From Clostridia bacterium (GTDB taxonomy: Bacteria > Bacillota > Clostridia > Christensenellales > Aristaeellaceae), in assembly GCA_009784985.1 (NCBI GenBank), contig WQXF01000013.1:1-36724 (forward strand): a DNA stretch of 36,724 nucleotides, in the 5' to 3' direction. Within the stretch, counting starts at the first letter, position 1, and every line of letters begins with the position of its first letter. The notes beneath the pieces are model-generated. The model was not told the DNA's origin. It did no database searches and worked only from the letters and a program-made list of their open reading frames with translations. The translations under genes and the position numbers were made by a program. This document shows, piece by piece, positions 8,357 through 15,092 of this stretch.

Positions 8357-9205
8357 TCACTCCTTCATTGCCTCCAGTGTTTCCTCGATAACCTCCAAGA
8401 GTACCCCGCCCGCGTAAGATGGCGCGTACCTGCCGGGCAGCGAAGGTTCGATCCACGCTTTTCTGCCCAACTTTTTGGCCGCGTCAAAATCCACGCCGTA
8501 GGGCGCGCTGGCAAGGTCGATGATCCGTACCCCGGGCCGGGTGATGCACAGCAGCGCTTCGTCCAGCACCATGGCTGGCACGGTATTAAACACAAATTGC
8601 ATCTCGCTGATACGCCGGGGCAATTCCGGGTAATCGCAGGCATCGTGGCCCTCGGCGCGGATCCAGGCGCGGTCTTTGCCCTTGCGGGCCACCACCAGCA
8701 CCTGGGCGCCCAACCCCCGGAGCATCCACGCCAGCAACCTCCCCAACCGGCCATATCCCAACACCAAGCAAGCGCTGCCGTGCACGCAGGTATCCGACGA
8801 AGTCATGGCCGCGCTGATCGCTCCTTCGGCGGAGGGCACGGTATTGCCCACGGCAAAGGATTCCTCCCAGCCGGGATTGAGCACCTGCCAGTGCCGCAAT
8901 TGGGCCGCGCTCTGCAACACATCCCCCAGCGAACCGGTAAGTACCCGGGATTTTTGCGGCAATTGCACCGCCACATCCTGGGCGGGCAACGGCTGTGTGG
9001 CCAGGGGCGTAAGGATCATGCCGTCGCGCTCACAAAAGGGATAGGGCAGCATGACGATGTCGTGGTCCATATCCTTTGGCCATTGGCACACAAAAGCCGG
9101 GTCAAACTGATCCAGCCACACCGCGTCCACCTGCCAACCTTTTTCCATGGCACGTTTGGCCAGGTATCCGTTCCGTTTATCGCCGCCCACTACCAGCAAA
9201 CGCAT
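8357..9205 (-). CDS. dpaA: Dipicolinate synthase subunit A
   Basis: The 282-residue protein matches SpoVFA/DpaA. The N-terminus reads MRLLVVGGDKRNGYLAKRAMEKGW. A second Rossmann element, CLVLGYGRLGRLLAWMLRGLG near residues 143-163, binds NADP, and the DASDYPELPRRI-like and NTVPAMVLDEALL blocks are characteristic. It supplies the oxidoreductase part of dipicolinate formation during sporulation. The ATG at 9205 is preceded by AGAGGGGATGC; the frame continues upstream to 9295 but runs through the promoter region. dpaA and dpaB are 6 nt apart and form a two-gene operon. A sigma-K-like promoter sits 31-58 bp upstream. The presence of this pair supports an endospore-forming host. Confidence 0.93.
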   Translation of the reverse strand: MRLLVVGGDKRNGYLAKRAMEKGWQVDAVWLDQFDPAFVCQWPKDMDHDIVMLPYPFCERDGMILTPLATQPLPAQDVAVQLPQKSRVLTGSLGDVLQSAAQLRHWQVLNPGWEESFAVGNTVPSAEGAISAAMTSSDTCVHGSACLVLGYGRLGRLLAWMLRGLGAQVLVVARKGKDRAWIRAEGHDACDYPELPRRISEMQFVFNTVPAMVLDEALLCITRPGVRIIDLASAPYGVDFDAAKKLGRKAWIEPSLPGRYAPSYAGGVLLEVIEETLEAMKE

Positions 9206-9235
9206 GCAAGCATCCCCTCTTCCCCAGCTACTTGC

Positions 9236-9262
9236 AGTGTATGAGGCCTGAGGGCTTTTGTG
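9236..9262 (-). promoter_or_regulatory. Candidate sigma-K promoter of dpaAB
   Basis: On the minus strand GCAC (plus 9260-9263) is followed, 16 nt later, by CATACACT (plus 9236-9243). This fits the B. subtilis sigma-K pattern AC-N16/17-CATAnnnT. It lies about 31 bp upstream of the dpaA start, and spoVF is a known sigma-K target in B. subtilis. No sigma-A promoter is apparent for dpaA. Confidence 0.5.
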
Positions 9263-9263
9263 C

Positions 9264-9292
9264 TTGACGATGGGGACACCGCATGCTATAAT
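9264..9292 (+). promoter_or_regulatory. Promoter of tRNA-Ser
   Basis: TTGACG (9264-9269) and TATAAT (9287-9292) are 17 bp apart, 34 bp upstream of the mature tRNA 5' end. It is directly back to back with the candidate dpaA promoter. Confidence 0.8.
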
Positions 9293-9326
9293 CATCGGCG
9301 TCGATCCGTGTCCGATTTATGCTTAT

Positions 9327-9415
9327 GGAGAGATGGCTGAGTTGGTCTAAGGCGCACGATTGGAAATCGTGTGTAGGCTAATACCCTACCGAGGGTTCGA
9401 ATCCCTCTCTCTCCG
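9327..9415 (+). tRNA. tRNA-Ser (anticodon GGA)
   Basis: The 89-nt sequence folds as a type II tRNA. The acceptor stem GGAGAGA pairs with TCTCTCC, followed by the discriminator G at 9415. The anticodon stem CACGA/TCGTG encloses the loop TTGGAAA with anticodon GGA. A long variable arm (GTAGGCTAATACCCTAC) and the T-loop GGTTCGAATCC follow. It reads serine codons UCC and UCU. The CCA end is not encoded and must be added after transcription. Confidence 0.97.
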
Positions 9416-9421
9416 TACAAA

Positions 9422-9453
9422 GCCTGCACACTCAAGGGTTTGCAGGTTTTTTT
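9422..9453 (+). terminator. Intrinsic terminator after tRNA-Ser
   Basis: GCCTGCA (9422-9428) pairs with TGCAGGT (9441-9447, one G-U pair), and seven Ts follow. It ends the tRNA transcript 7 nt after the mature end. Confidence 0.85.
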
Positions 9454-9521
9454 GTGCTTGTAACTTTTTGCATTGCACGCCAGTATTCATGTATAGAACA
9501 ACAAGCGAGGAGGCGAAAGAT

Positions 9522-11060
9522 ATGAATCAATGGCGGAATCTGATCGTGTGCTTGAGCTTGGTGGTTATGCTTTTACCTTTGGCGGTGCTTGCCGATGGCA
9601 CAATTGCGGTCGCCGAATCGGCCGACCTCGACTCCGTATTGTCCGCGCTACTCGGCGAGGCTGCGCAAAGCGTATCCGAGCTGACAACCACACACGCGGC
9701 TTTAAAAGACAAAATTGAGGCGTTGGTTCCGGAGGACGAATTGTGGCAGGATGGGGACGTTACCCTCAAAATACTGTGGACGCATCCCCTCCTATATCAG
9801 CTGAGCACGAGCCATGCAAACTGCAATGAAAGTCGTTATAAAACCTGTACGAAAGCTACCTATATAAAAGATGAAGACGACGCGCAAGAGCTGTTTAGCG
9901 TGAGATCTACATGCGAGATCTCCACTGAAATCCTGTCATGCGTACAGGATGGCGAGACGAAAATCACCCTATCGGTCGGTTATATAGATGAGGAGGCCTG
10001 GGATGGAGACCTGGGAATTTACTATACAAAAGAGTACACAGTATTCCATTGCTTTGAGAAAGAAAACGGCAAGTGGCAAGAAATCTCGCTGTTGCCCACG
10101 CTTCTTGCCGAAGCAGCGCAAAGCGAATCCATATCCATTGATATGCAGCCAACTATGGCACACGCCCTGGATGTGCTTTTGACCGAAGATCAAATGTGGG
10201 GATGGATGGGGAAGAGAAGCGTAGTGATACACTATGCTCAACCCACTATGTACCTGCTGAGCGCGCCTAGCAGCGAGTCTTGCCAAGAGCCCCTCTTTAT
10301 GCTGGATGAGGATGGCCTGCACTACCTAATGGGAATAGGTTCAGACTGCGGCCCGCTTTCCAATGAAGTTTTGTCATGCGTACAGGATGGCACGACAAAA
10401 ATCACCATAACGATCTGCCATATATACTATGACGCCTGGGATCCAGACCTTGATACCTATGGCGAAGAAGAAACAATTTACACCATTTGCTTTGGAAAAG
10501 AAAACGGTGCGTGGCAAGAGATCGAAACAAATACGCTTCGTACGGTCTTTTATCCCTCCTATGGCGCCTCCTCCGTCCCGGCGACGCTCATCGATAGAAT
10601 GTCCACGCGAACTGGGCCCGGCGCCGCGTATACGGAGGATCTGAAGGCTCTGCCAAAAGACACGGAGATTGTTGTTTTTCAGCAGGAAATGGGCAGCGGT
10701 GTGCCTTGGGGACTTGTGGAGTTTGAACTGGACGACATGTATTACAGAGCCTATATCGGCATGAAGAGCATGGATGCCGACAGTGAACCGCCTTGGGCCG
10801 AAAAACCGCAGACCGCCCAAGTAATCGAAAGTATCACGCCTTATTACGGCCCGGGCTCATATTACACGCCCTTCAAGCACACCCTGCAAGCCGGCACTTG
10901 GGTTGAGGTCTTTGGCTGCGATGGAACTTTCGCTTTGGTTGATTATCCTTCCCCCGATAAGCCTGAAAAACGCGTCCGGTCATGGATTCCTCTTCGGATT
11001 TTGGAAGGGTATCAACCGCCGCACATTGTTCGTTATCCTATAGACGGCGAAGAGTTGTGA
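9522..11060 (+). CDS. Secreted protein with duplicated domain and C-terminal SH3-like modules
   Basis: The 512-residue protein begins with a signal peptide (MNQWRNLIVCLSLVVMLLPLAVLA). Two related domains follow, at about residues 40-190 and 190-336. Both contain LL(G/A)EAAQS, a central E(I/V)LSCVQDG(E/T)TKIT motif and an (E/D)AWD-DL-Y...F-KENG-WQEI ending, so they arose by internal duplication. Each is Cys-rich. The last 160 residues contain bacterial SH3-like modules: SVPATLIDRMSTRTGPGAAYTE and a second, ITPYYGPGSYYTPFKHTLQAGTWVEV. Such modules usually bind peptidoglycan or other wall polymers. The start at 9522 has GAGGAGG upstream; the open frame extends back into the tRNA but that part is not coding. 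A weak promoter (TTGCAT, 18 bp, TATAGA at 9468-9497) precedes it. The function of the duplicated domain is unknown. Confidence 0.8.
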   Translation: MNQWRNLIVCLSLVVMLLPLAVLADGTIAVAESADLDSVLSALLGEAAQSVSELTTTHAALKDKIEALVPEDELWQDGDVTLKILWTHPLLYQLSTSHANCNESRYKTCTKATYIKDEDDAQELFSVRSTCEISTEILSCVQDGETKITLSVGYIDEEAWDGDLGIYYTKEYTVFHCFEKENGKWQEISLLPTLLAEAAQSESISIDMQPTMAHALDVLLTEDQMWGWMGKRSVVIHYAQPTMYLLSAPSSESCQEPLFMLDEDGLHYLMGIGSDCGPLSNEVLSCVQDGTTKITITICHIYYDAWDPDLDTYGEEETIYTICFGKENGAWQEIETNTLRTVFYPSYGASSVPATLIDRMSTRTGPGAAYTEDLKALPKDTEIVVFQQEMGSGVPWGLVEFELDDMYYRAYIGMKSMDADSEPPWAEKPQTAQVIESITPYYGPGSYYTPFKHTLQAGTWVEVFGCDGTFALVDYPSPDKPEKRVRSWIPLRILEGYQPPHIVRYPIDGEEL

Positions 11061-11119
11061 TATCGTTAGATACATTGCCTGGCTTGCAGGAAGAGCTTGA
11101 TCGTTGAAGGGGCTGAAAA

Positions 11120-11575
11120 ATGAAATGGAGATACCTATTAGTAATTTTATTAGCGTTACTTTTATATGGATGCATCAATAGATGTAATAGTATACTCAAT
11201 AGCATACTCAATGGAGAGTACTATATCCCAGGCAGAGATACGGCCCATTACTGGGAAGAGGGCATGTTTGAAGTTTCAAGGGAAGCTGTACTCCTCTATA
11301 ACCCAGAAACAGAAGTAGATTTCAAGGAACAACGCTTCACATATGGAAATGAGTATTCACTCCATGTAAGGGGTGGAGGCAAGGCAATTCTTGGAAGAGT
11401 CGAAAGCTACTTGGAAATAGAAAAGGTGATATATGTTTACTCGCCAAACGGATATGCGATATTGAATAGGGAAGATGAATCATACAGAATAATTGAAAAT
11501 GCAGATGAATTAACCGAAGAAGAAAAAGAGGTTTTTGCTAACAGGGATTTGTTTAAGACTTTTGCACGCCGCTGA
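11120..11575 (+). CDS. Small lipoprotein of unknown function
   Basis: The 151-residue protein starts MKWRYLLVILLALLLYGC. The LYGC lipobox puts the lipid-modified Cys at about residue 18, so it should be anchored on the outer face of the membrane. The mature part is polar and Tyr/Glu-rich, with no motif I recognise. A short AGGGG ribosome site lies upstream of the ATG. It is 59 nt downstream of the secreted SH3 protein and may be co-transcribed with it. Base composition is visibly more A/T-rich than its neighbours, which may indicate separate acquisition. Confidence 0.65.
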   Translation: MKWRYLLVILLALLLYGCINRCNSILNSILNGEYYIPGRDTAHYWEEGMFEVSREAVLLYNPETEVDFKEQRFTYGNEYSLHVRGGGKAILGRVESYLEIEKVIYVYSPNGYAILNREDESYRIIENADELTEEEKEVFANRDLFKTFARR

Positions 11576-11674
11576 TTCTGAGTTGTAAAGCACCCTGCGG
11601 TGAAACCCTGCGAGTGATGGCGCCGAAGGATGGGCGCGGTGATGAAACATGGGGAAACAGCGACTGGCTGGGGC
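11576..11674 (+). other. Non-coding stretch upstream of the sugar-transport promoter
   Basis: No gene is visible. The stretch contains a direct repeat of ACCCTGCG (11592-11599 and 11605-11612) and GC-rich segments able to form weak hairpins. It lies upstream of the promoter at 11675, so it is not a leader of the transport operon. It could belong to the 3' end of the lipoprotein transcript. Confidence 0.3.
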
Positions 11675-11703
11675 TTGACAAACCTCACTGCCCCGGTTAA
11701 CAT
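11675..11703 (+). promoter_or_regulatory. Promoter of the oligosaccharide transport/GH65 operon
   Basis: TTGACA (11675-11680) and TAACAT (11698-11703) are 17 bp apart. A palindromic operator follows directly at 11708-11725, covering the predicted transcription start, so repression by a bound regulator would be expected. Confidence 0.8.
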
Positions 11704-11707
11704 AAAG

Positions 11708-11725
11708 AAGTTAACCGCTAAACTT
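11708..11725. promoter_or_regulatory. LacI-type operator 1 (before the solute-binding protein gene)
   Basis: AAGTTAACCGCTAAACTT is an 18-bp palindrome centred on CG, with two mismatched positions per half. It shares GTTnAnC-GCTnAAC with the sites at 19538-19551 and 19672-19685. A LacI-family gene at 20508 is the obvious candidate for its ligand. Confidence 0.7.
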
Positions 11726-11759
11726 AGCGCAAGGGCTACTAATTAGAAGGGGGATTACC

Positions 11760-13232
11760 ATGAAAAAGCGCATCCGGTTTTTAGCCATTCTTGCATCCCT
11801 TTGCATCCTTCTCACGGCCTACACCCCCGCAGTGATGGGTTCTTCGGCCTCGGCGGCATCGTCCGAACTCGAAGGTATATCCGCCGAAGTCGTCGACGCC
11901 GATCTCACCTGTACCATCACGTTAGGCAACTGGCCGCCGGACACGGCTCCTGCCGCCGAGCTGGCTTTGTTTGAGGGCTATAGGGCCATTATGCAGTTGC
12001 AATACCCCAATGTGACCGTTGTTCCCGCGTATTTTTCCTACACCCTCAGCAATTACCTGCCCATGGCAAGGGGCGGCACGGCGCCTACTGTTTTTCAGCC
12101 CCCCTTTACCGACCCGCAGTTGCTCATCAATCAAAACCTTGTGGCCGATGTGACCGATGCGCTGGAGCAGTTCGGCATTCTTGAAAAATTCAGCCCCAGC
12201 TTCGTTGAGCTGCTGGGCGACGAGAACGGACGGATATATGGCCTGCCCCGGGACGGATACGTGCTGGGCATGCATATCAACATCAATCTTTTCGAGCAAG
12301 CCGGCCTGATGACCGATGACGGCCTGCCCATGATTCCCAAAACCCTTCAGGAGCTGGCTGAGTACGGGCAGATTATTCGCGAAAAAACCGGCAAGGCCGG
12401 CCTCGTGTTCCCGGCGAGCGAAACCTTTGGCGGCTGGCTGTATACCAACATCGCGTGGAATTACGGCGCCGTGGGAGAAAACGCGTTGCAGTATCAGGAT
12501 GCCGATGGGCGCTGGATGGCCAACTTCACCTCCGAACCGGCAGTTGCCGCCATGGAATACCTGCGCTCCCTGCGCTGGGACTATGACATCCTCAATGCCG
12601 ACGCCACCACAACCGACTGGGCCAGCGCCCACTCTTTCCTCGGTACCGGCGAGGCCGCCATGAACTTCGCCGCCGATGATTCCGTGGCCGAGCCTACGGC
12701 GGGCGGGGGCCTGGCGGTTGACAAATTTGCGCTGATCCCTTTCCCGGCCGGTCCGGGCGGTGCGTATGCACTGACTGGTGGCACCTGCTTTATGTTCGCA
12801 CCCGACACCACCCATGATCAGGCTGTGGCAACGCTTGGTTTCTTAAGGATCATCGGCATGCTGCCCTTTGCAAGCGACGATATTGTGGCAGGGATGCGTG
12901 CCGGCGCGGCTGCCAGGCGTGAGCGGGGGGTTCCCGTTCTTCCGCCCATCCCGGCATGGAATGATGCGGATTTTATCGCGGTTCAGCGTGAGATCGCCGA
13001 GGAATACGCCAATGTGGATATGCGCTTGTATCAAGATTTTTTTGATTCCCTTACCGACGGTTCAGTTGCGTTAAAGGGCGAGGAACCCGTGTTCGCCCAG
13101 CAGCTCTACCGGGAGCTTACCTCGGTGATCCAAAGGCTCATCACAAGAGAAGACGCCGACGTTTTAAGAGCGCTTAGCCAGGCGCAGGAAAGGTTCCAAG
13201 AATATTTGGACGACGAACTCAACAATCGATAA
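11760..13232 (+). CDS. ABC transporter extracellular sugar-binding protein
   Basis: The 490-residue protein fits the UgpB/MalE-type solute-binding family (family 1): a signal peptide, an early strand TCTITLGNWPPD, then LALFEGYRAIMQLQYPNVTV, the GRIYGLPRDGYVLGMHININLFEQAGL hinge region and the EAAMNFAADD block. Its partner permeases follow directly, so it captures an oligosaccharide for import. The signal peptide has no clear lipobox (no Cys with a small residue before it near the cleavage site), which is unusual because Gram-positive binding proteins are normally lipoproteins; cleavage after SASA is more likely. The ATG at 11760 has AGAAGGGGG upstream. It is controlled by the promoter/operator at 11675-11725. 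The GH65 gene downstream suggests an alpha-linked oligosaccharide as substrate. Confidence 0.88.
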   Translation: MKKRIRFLAILASLCILLTAYTPAVMGSSASAASSELEGISAEVVDADLTCTITLGNWPPDTAPAAELALFEGYRAIMQLQYPNVTVVPAYFSYTLSNYLPMARGGTAPTVFQPPFTDPQLLINQNLVADVTDALEQFGILEKFSPSFVELLGDENGRIYGLPRDGYVLGMHININLFEQAGLMTDDGLPMIPKTLQELAEYGQIIREKTGKAGLVFPASETFGGWLYTNIAWNYGAVGENALQYQDADGRWMANFTSEPAVAAMEYLRSLRWDYDILNADATTTDWASAHSFLGTGEAAMNFAADDSVAEPTAGGGLAVDKFALIPFPAGPGGAYALTGGTCFMFAPDTTHDQAVATLGFLRIIGMLPFASDDIVAGMRAGAAARRERGVPVLPPIPAWNDADFIAVQREIAEEYANVDMRLYQDFFDSLTDGSVALKGEEPVFAQQLYRELTSVIQRLITREDADVLRALSQAQERFQEYLDDELNNR

Positions 13233-13247
13233 GTAAAAACGCACCAG

Positions 13248-13282
13248 AGGGGATTGGCATGCAATCCCCTTTGATTTTGTTA
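13248..13282 (+). terminator. Intercistronic hairpin between binding-protein and permease genes
   Basis: A 9-bp perfect stem (13248-13256 with 13262-13270) with a short loop is followed by a T-rich TTTGATTTTGTT. It lies between the binding-protein gene and the first permease. The U-tract is imperfect, so partial termination or 3'-end stabilisation is likely, giving more binding protein than permease. Confidence 0.65.
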
Positions 13283-13306
13283 TGTCAAAGGAAGGAGGTA
13301 GGCGCG

Positions 13307-14197
13307 GTGGGAAAATTGAAGCCAAGAACAAGGCAACAAATGATAAGCTGGCTCATCATGCTGCCCGGCATTCTGCTTTTTGCCTTTTTTGTATGGGCGC
13401 CCTTGCTGCAGAGCATCCAAATGAGCCTATACCGCACGAGGAATATAGAGCTCTTGGAATTTGTGGGTTTCAACAATTACATCAGCATCTTTAGGCGCGA
13501 AGAATTTCATCAGGCCCTCGTCAATACCTTCTCCTATACATTTTGGTCGCTTTTGATCGGATTTTTGATCCCTATCTTCATGGCGTTGGTGATTGGGGAG
13601 ACCGTGCGGGGCAAAGGTTTTTTTCGCACCGCCGCCTATGTTCCCAACATCCTGCCGGGGCTCGCCGCCATCATCTTATGGACAGCGTTTTTTTCCGCCG
13701 AAGCTACGGGCGTGATCAATATCCTGTTGAGCAAATTAGGGATTGAGCGAATGGCTTTTTTAAGCCAAGCAAACCTGGTGATCCCCATCATTGTGCTCAC
13801 CGCCACCTGGAAGGGGGCGGGCGCAACGGCGCTGATCTACATGGCGGGCCTTTCCGGCATCAACCCGGAATTATACGAAGCCGCCACCATCGATGGCGCC
13901 GGTATCATCAAACGCATCCGCCATATCACGTTGCCGGCCATCTTTAGCCTGGGCAGCACGCTGCTCATTCTGCAGATCATCTCCATCTTCCAGATCATGT
14001 ATGAGCCGCTGGTCCTCACCAAGGGCGGCCCCGATAACGCCTCTCTGTCACTGATGCTATTGATGTGGCGTTACGCCTTTGGGGGGACGATGGATTTTGG
14101 CAGGGCTTCGGCTGTGGCGGTGATCATCTCGGTGATTTTGCTTGGATTTACCGCTTTGTATTCCATCGTCAACCGGCGAAAAACCGAGTGGGAATAG
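13307..14197 (+). CDS. ABC sugar transporter permease (first subunit)
   Basis: The 296-residue protein has six predicted membrane segments and the binding-protein-dependent transport EAA loop, seen here as INPELYEAATIDGAGIIKRIRHITLPAI near residues 182-210. It is a UgpA/MalF-type subunit of a carbohydrate ABC importer. The GTG at 13307 is chosen because AAGGAGGT lies seven bases upstream; the frame upstream to 13259 overlaps the intercistronic hairpin. The second permease starts 12 nt after its stop. No ATPase gene is in the window; a shared MsmK/UgpC-type ATPase elsewhere in the genome is expected. Confidence 0.92.
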   Translation: MGKLKPRTRQQMISWLIMLPGILLFAFFVWAPLLQSIQMSLYRTRNIELLEFVGFNNYISIFRREEFHQALVNTFSYTFWSLLIGFLIPIFMALVIGETVRGKGFFRTAAYVPNILPGLAAIILWTAFFSAEATGVINILLSKLGIERMAFLSQANLVIPIIVLTATWKGAGATALIYMAGLSGINPELYEAATIDGAGIIKRIRHITLPAIFSLGSTLLILQIISIFQIMYEPLVLTKGGPDNASLSLMLLMWRYAFGGTMDFGRASAVAVIISVILLGFTALYSIVNRRKTEWE

Positions 14198-14209
14198 GGG
14201 GTATGAAGT

Positions 14210-15070
14210 TTGAAACGCACAGGAATCATCCGCGATTTTGACAAATCAACGGTGAGCGTCAAGATCGGACTGACAGTGGTCTATTTGATTTGCCTGGTGA
14301 TTGTGTTGATCTCCCTTTTTCCTGTATTTTGGGTCAGCATGGCAGGTTTTAAGGATCTAAAAGAGTTTATGTCCTCTATCGCCATTCTGCCCGCTGCCTT
14401 TGACTTTTCACGGTATTTCAAAACATGGACACAGTTAAATATCGTACAGAATTACCTAAATTCCCTATATGCCATCCTGGGCAGCGTATTCTGCGCGTTG
14501 ATCTTTAATGGCCTTTTGGCCTATGGCCTGGCTATCTTAAAACCTAGGGGCCACAAAATCCTTCAGAATCTGGTGATGTTTTCGCTTCTAATCCCCGCCA
14601 CCATCAGTTTGGTGCCGCTCTTTATGAACATTCAAAACTTGAATCTGGGCGGCTTTTTTACGCCTCTGTGGCTGGCGGCGGGCGCAAGCGCTTTTTATGT
14701 GATTCTCTTCCGTCAGTTTTTTCAATCCCTCCCCTCTTCCCTGATCGAGGCGGGGCGGATCGACGGGTGCTCGCAACTGCAAACCTTCTTTAGGATCGTC
14801 CTGCCCCTCTCCAAGCCGATCTGCGTGGTTGTGGCCATCTTTGCCATCAACGGCGCGTGGAGCGATTTCCTTTTGCCCTATCTGGTTCTGGGGCAAGGAA
14901 GGTGGCAAACAGTGATGGTGCGGTTGTTTGTATTCAGCACCCAGCAGACCATCAATTACGATGACTTAATGCGCGCGGTGGTCTTTTCCATGATTCCGCC
15001 CATCATCTTATTTTTTGCTTTTCAAAAGCAGCTCACGGAAAACATCGTAACCGTTGGCATTAAGGGATAA
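14210..15070 (+). CDS. ABC sugar transporter permease (second subunit)
   Basis: The 286-residue protein fits the UgpE/MalG-type permease family, with six hydrophobic segments and an EAA loop reading SLIEAGRIDGCSQLQTFFRIVLPLSKP near residues 178-204. It pairs with the permease encoded just upstream to form the membrane channel. It starts with TTG at 14210, eight bases after AGGGGG; the nearby ATG at 14203 is in another frame and meets a stop quickly. The TTG start continues the habit of non-ATG starts in this operon. The GH65 gene begins 22 nt downstream. Confidence 0.92.
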   Translation: MKRTGIIRDFDKSTVSVKIGLTVVYLICLVIVLISLFPVFWVSMAGFKDLKEFMSSIAILPAAFDFSRYFKTWTQLNIVQNYLNSLYAILGSVFCALIFNGLLAYGLAILKPRGHKILQNLVMFSLLIPATISLVPLFMNIQNLNLGGFFTPLWLAAGASAFYVILFRQFFQSLPSSLIEAGRIDGCSQLQTFFRIVLPLSKPICVVVAIFAINGAWSDFLLPYLVLGQGRWQTVMVRLFVFSTQQTINYDDLMRAVVFSMIPPIILFFAFQKQLTENIVTVGIKG

Positions 15071-15092
15071 ATGGGGCAAAGGAGGCAGTCCA

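Noticed and set aside
8111-9244. Long plus-strand open frame (377 codons) opposite dpaA/dpaB
   Set aside because: It is antisense to two well-recognised genes, has a His/Gly/Pro-rich low-complexity composition typical of shadow frames, and has no ribosome site.
11576-11674. Riboswitch-like GC-rich sequence upstream of the binding-protein gene
   Set aside because: It contains GCCGAAG and paired segments slightly like a lysine leader, but the promoter lies downstream of it and the conserved core is incomplete.
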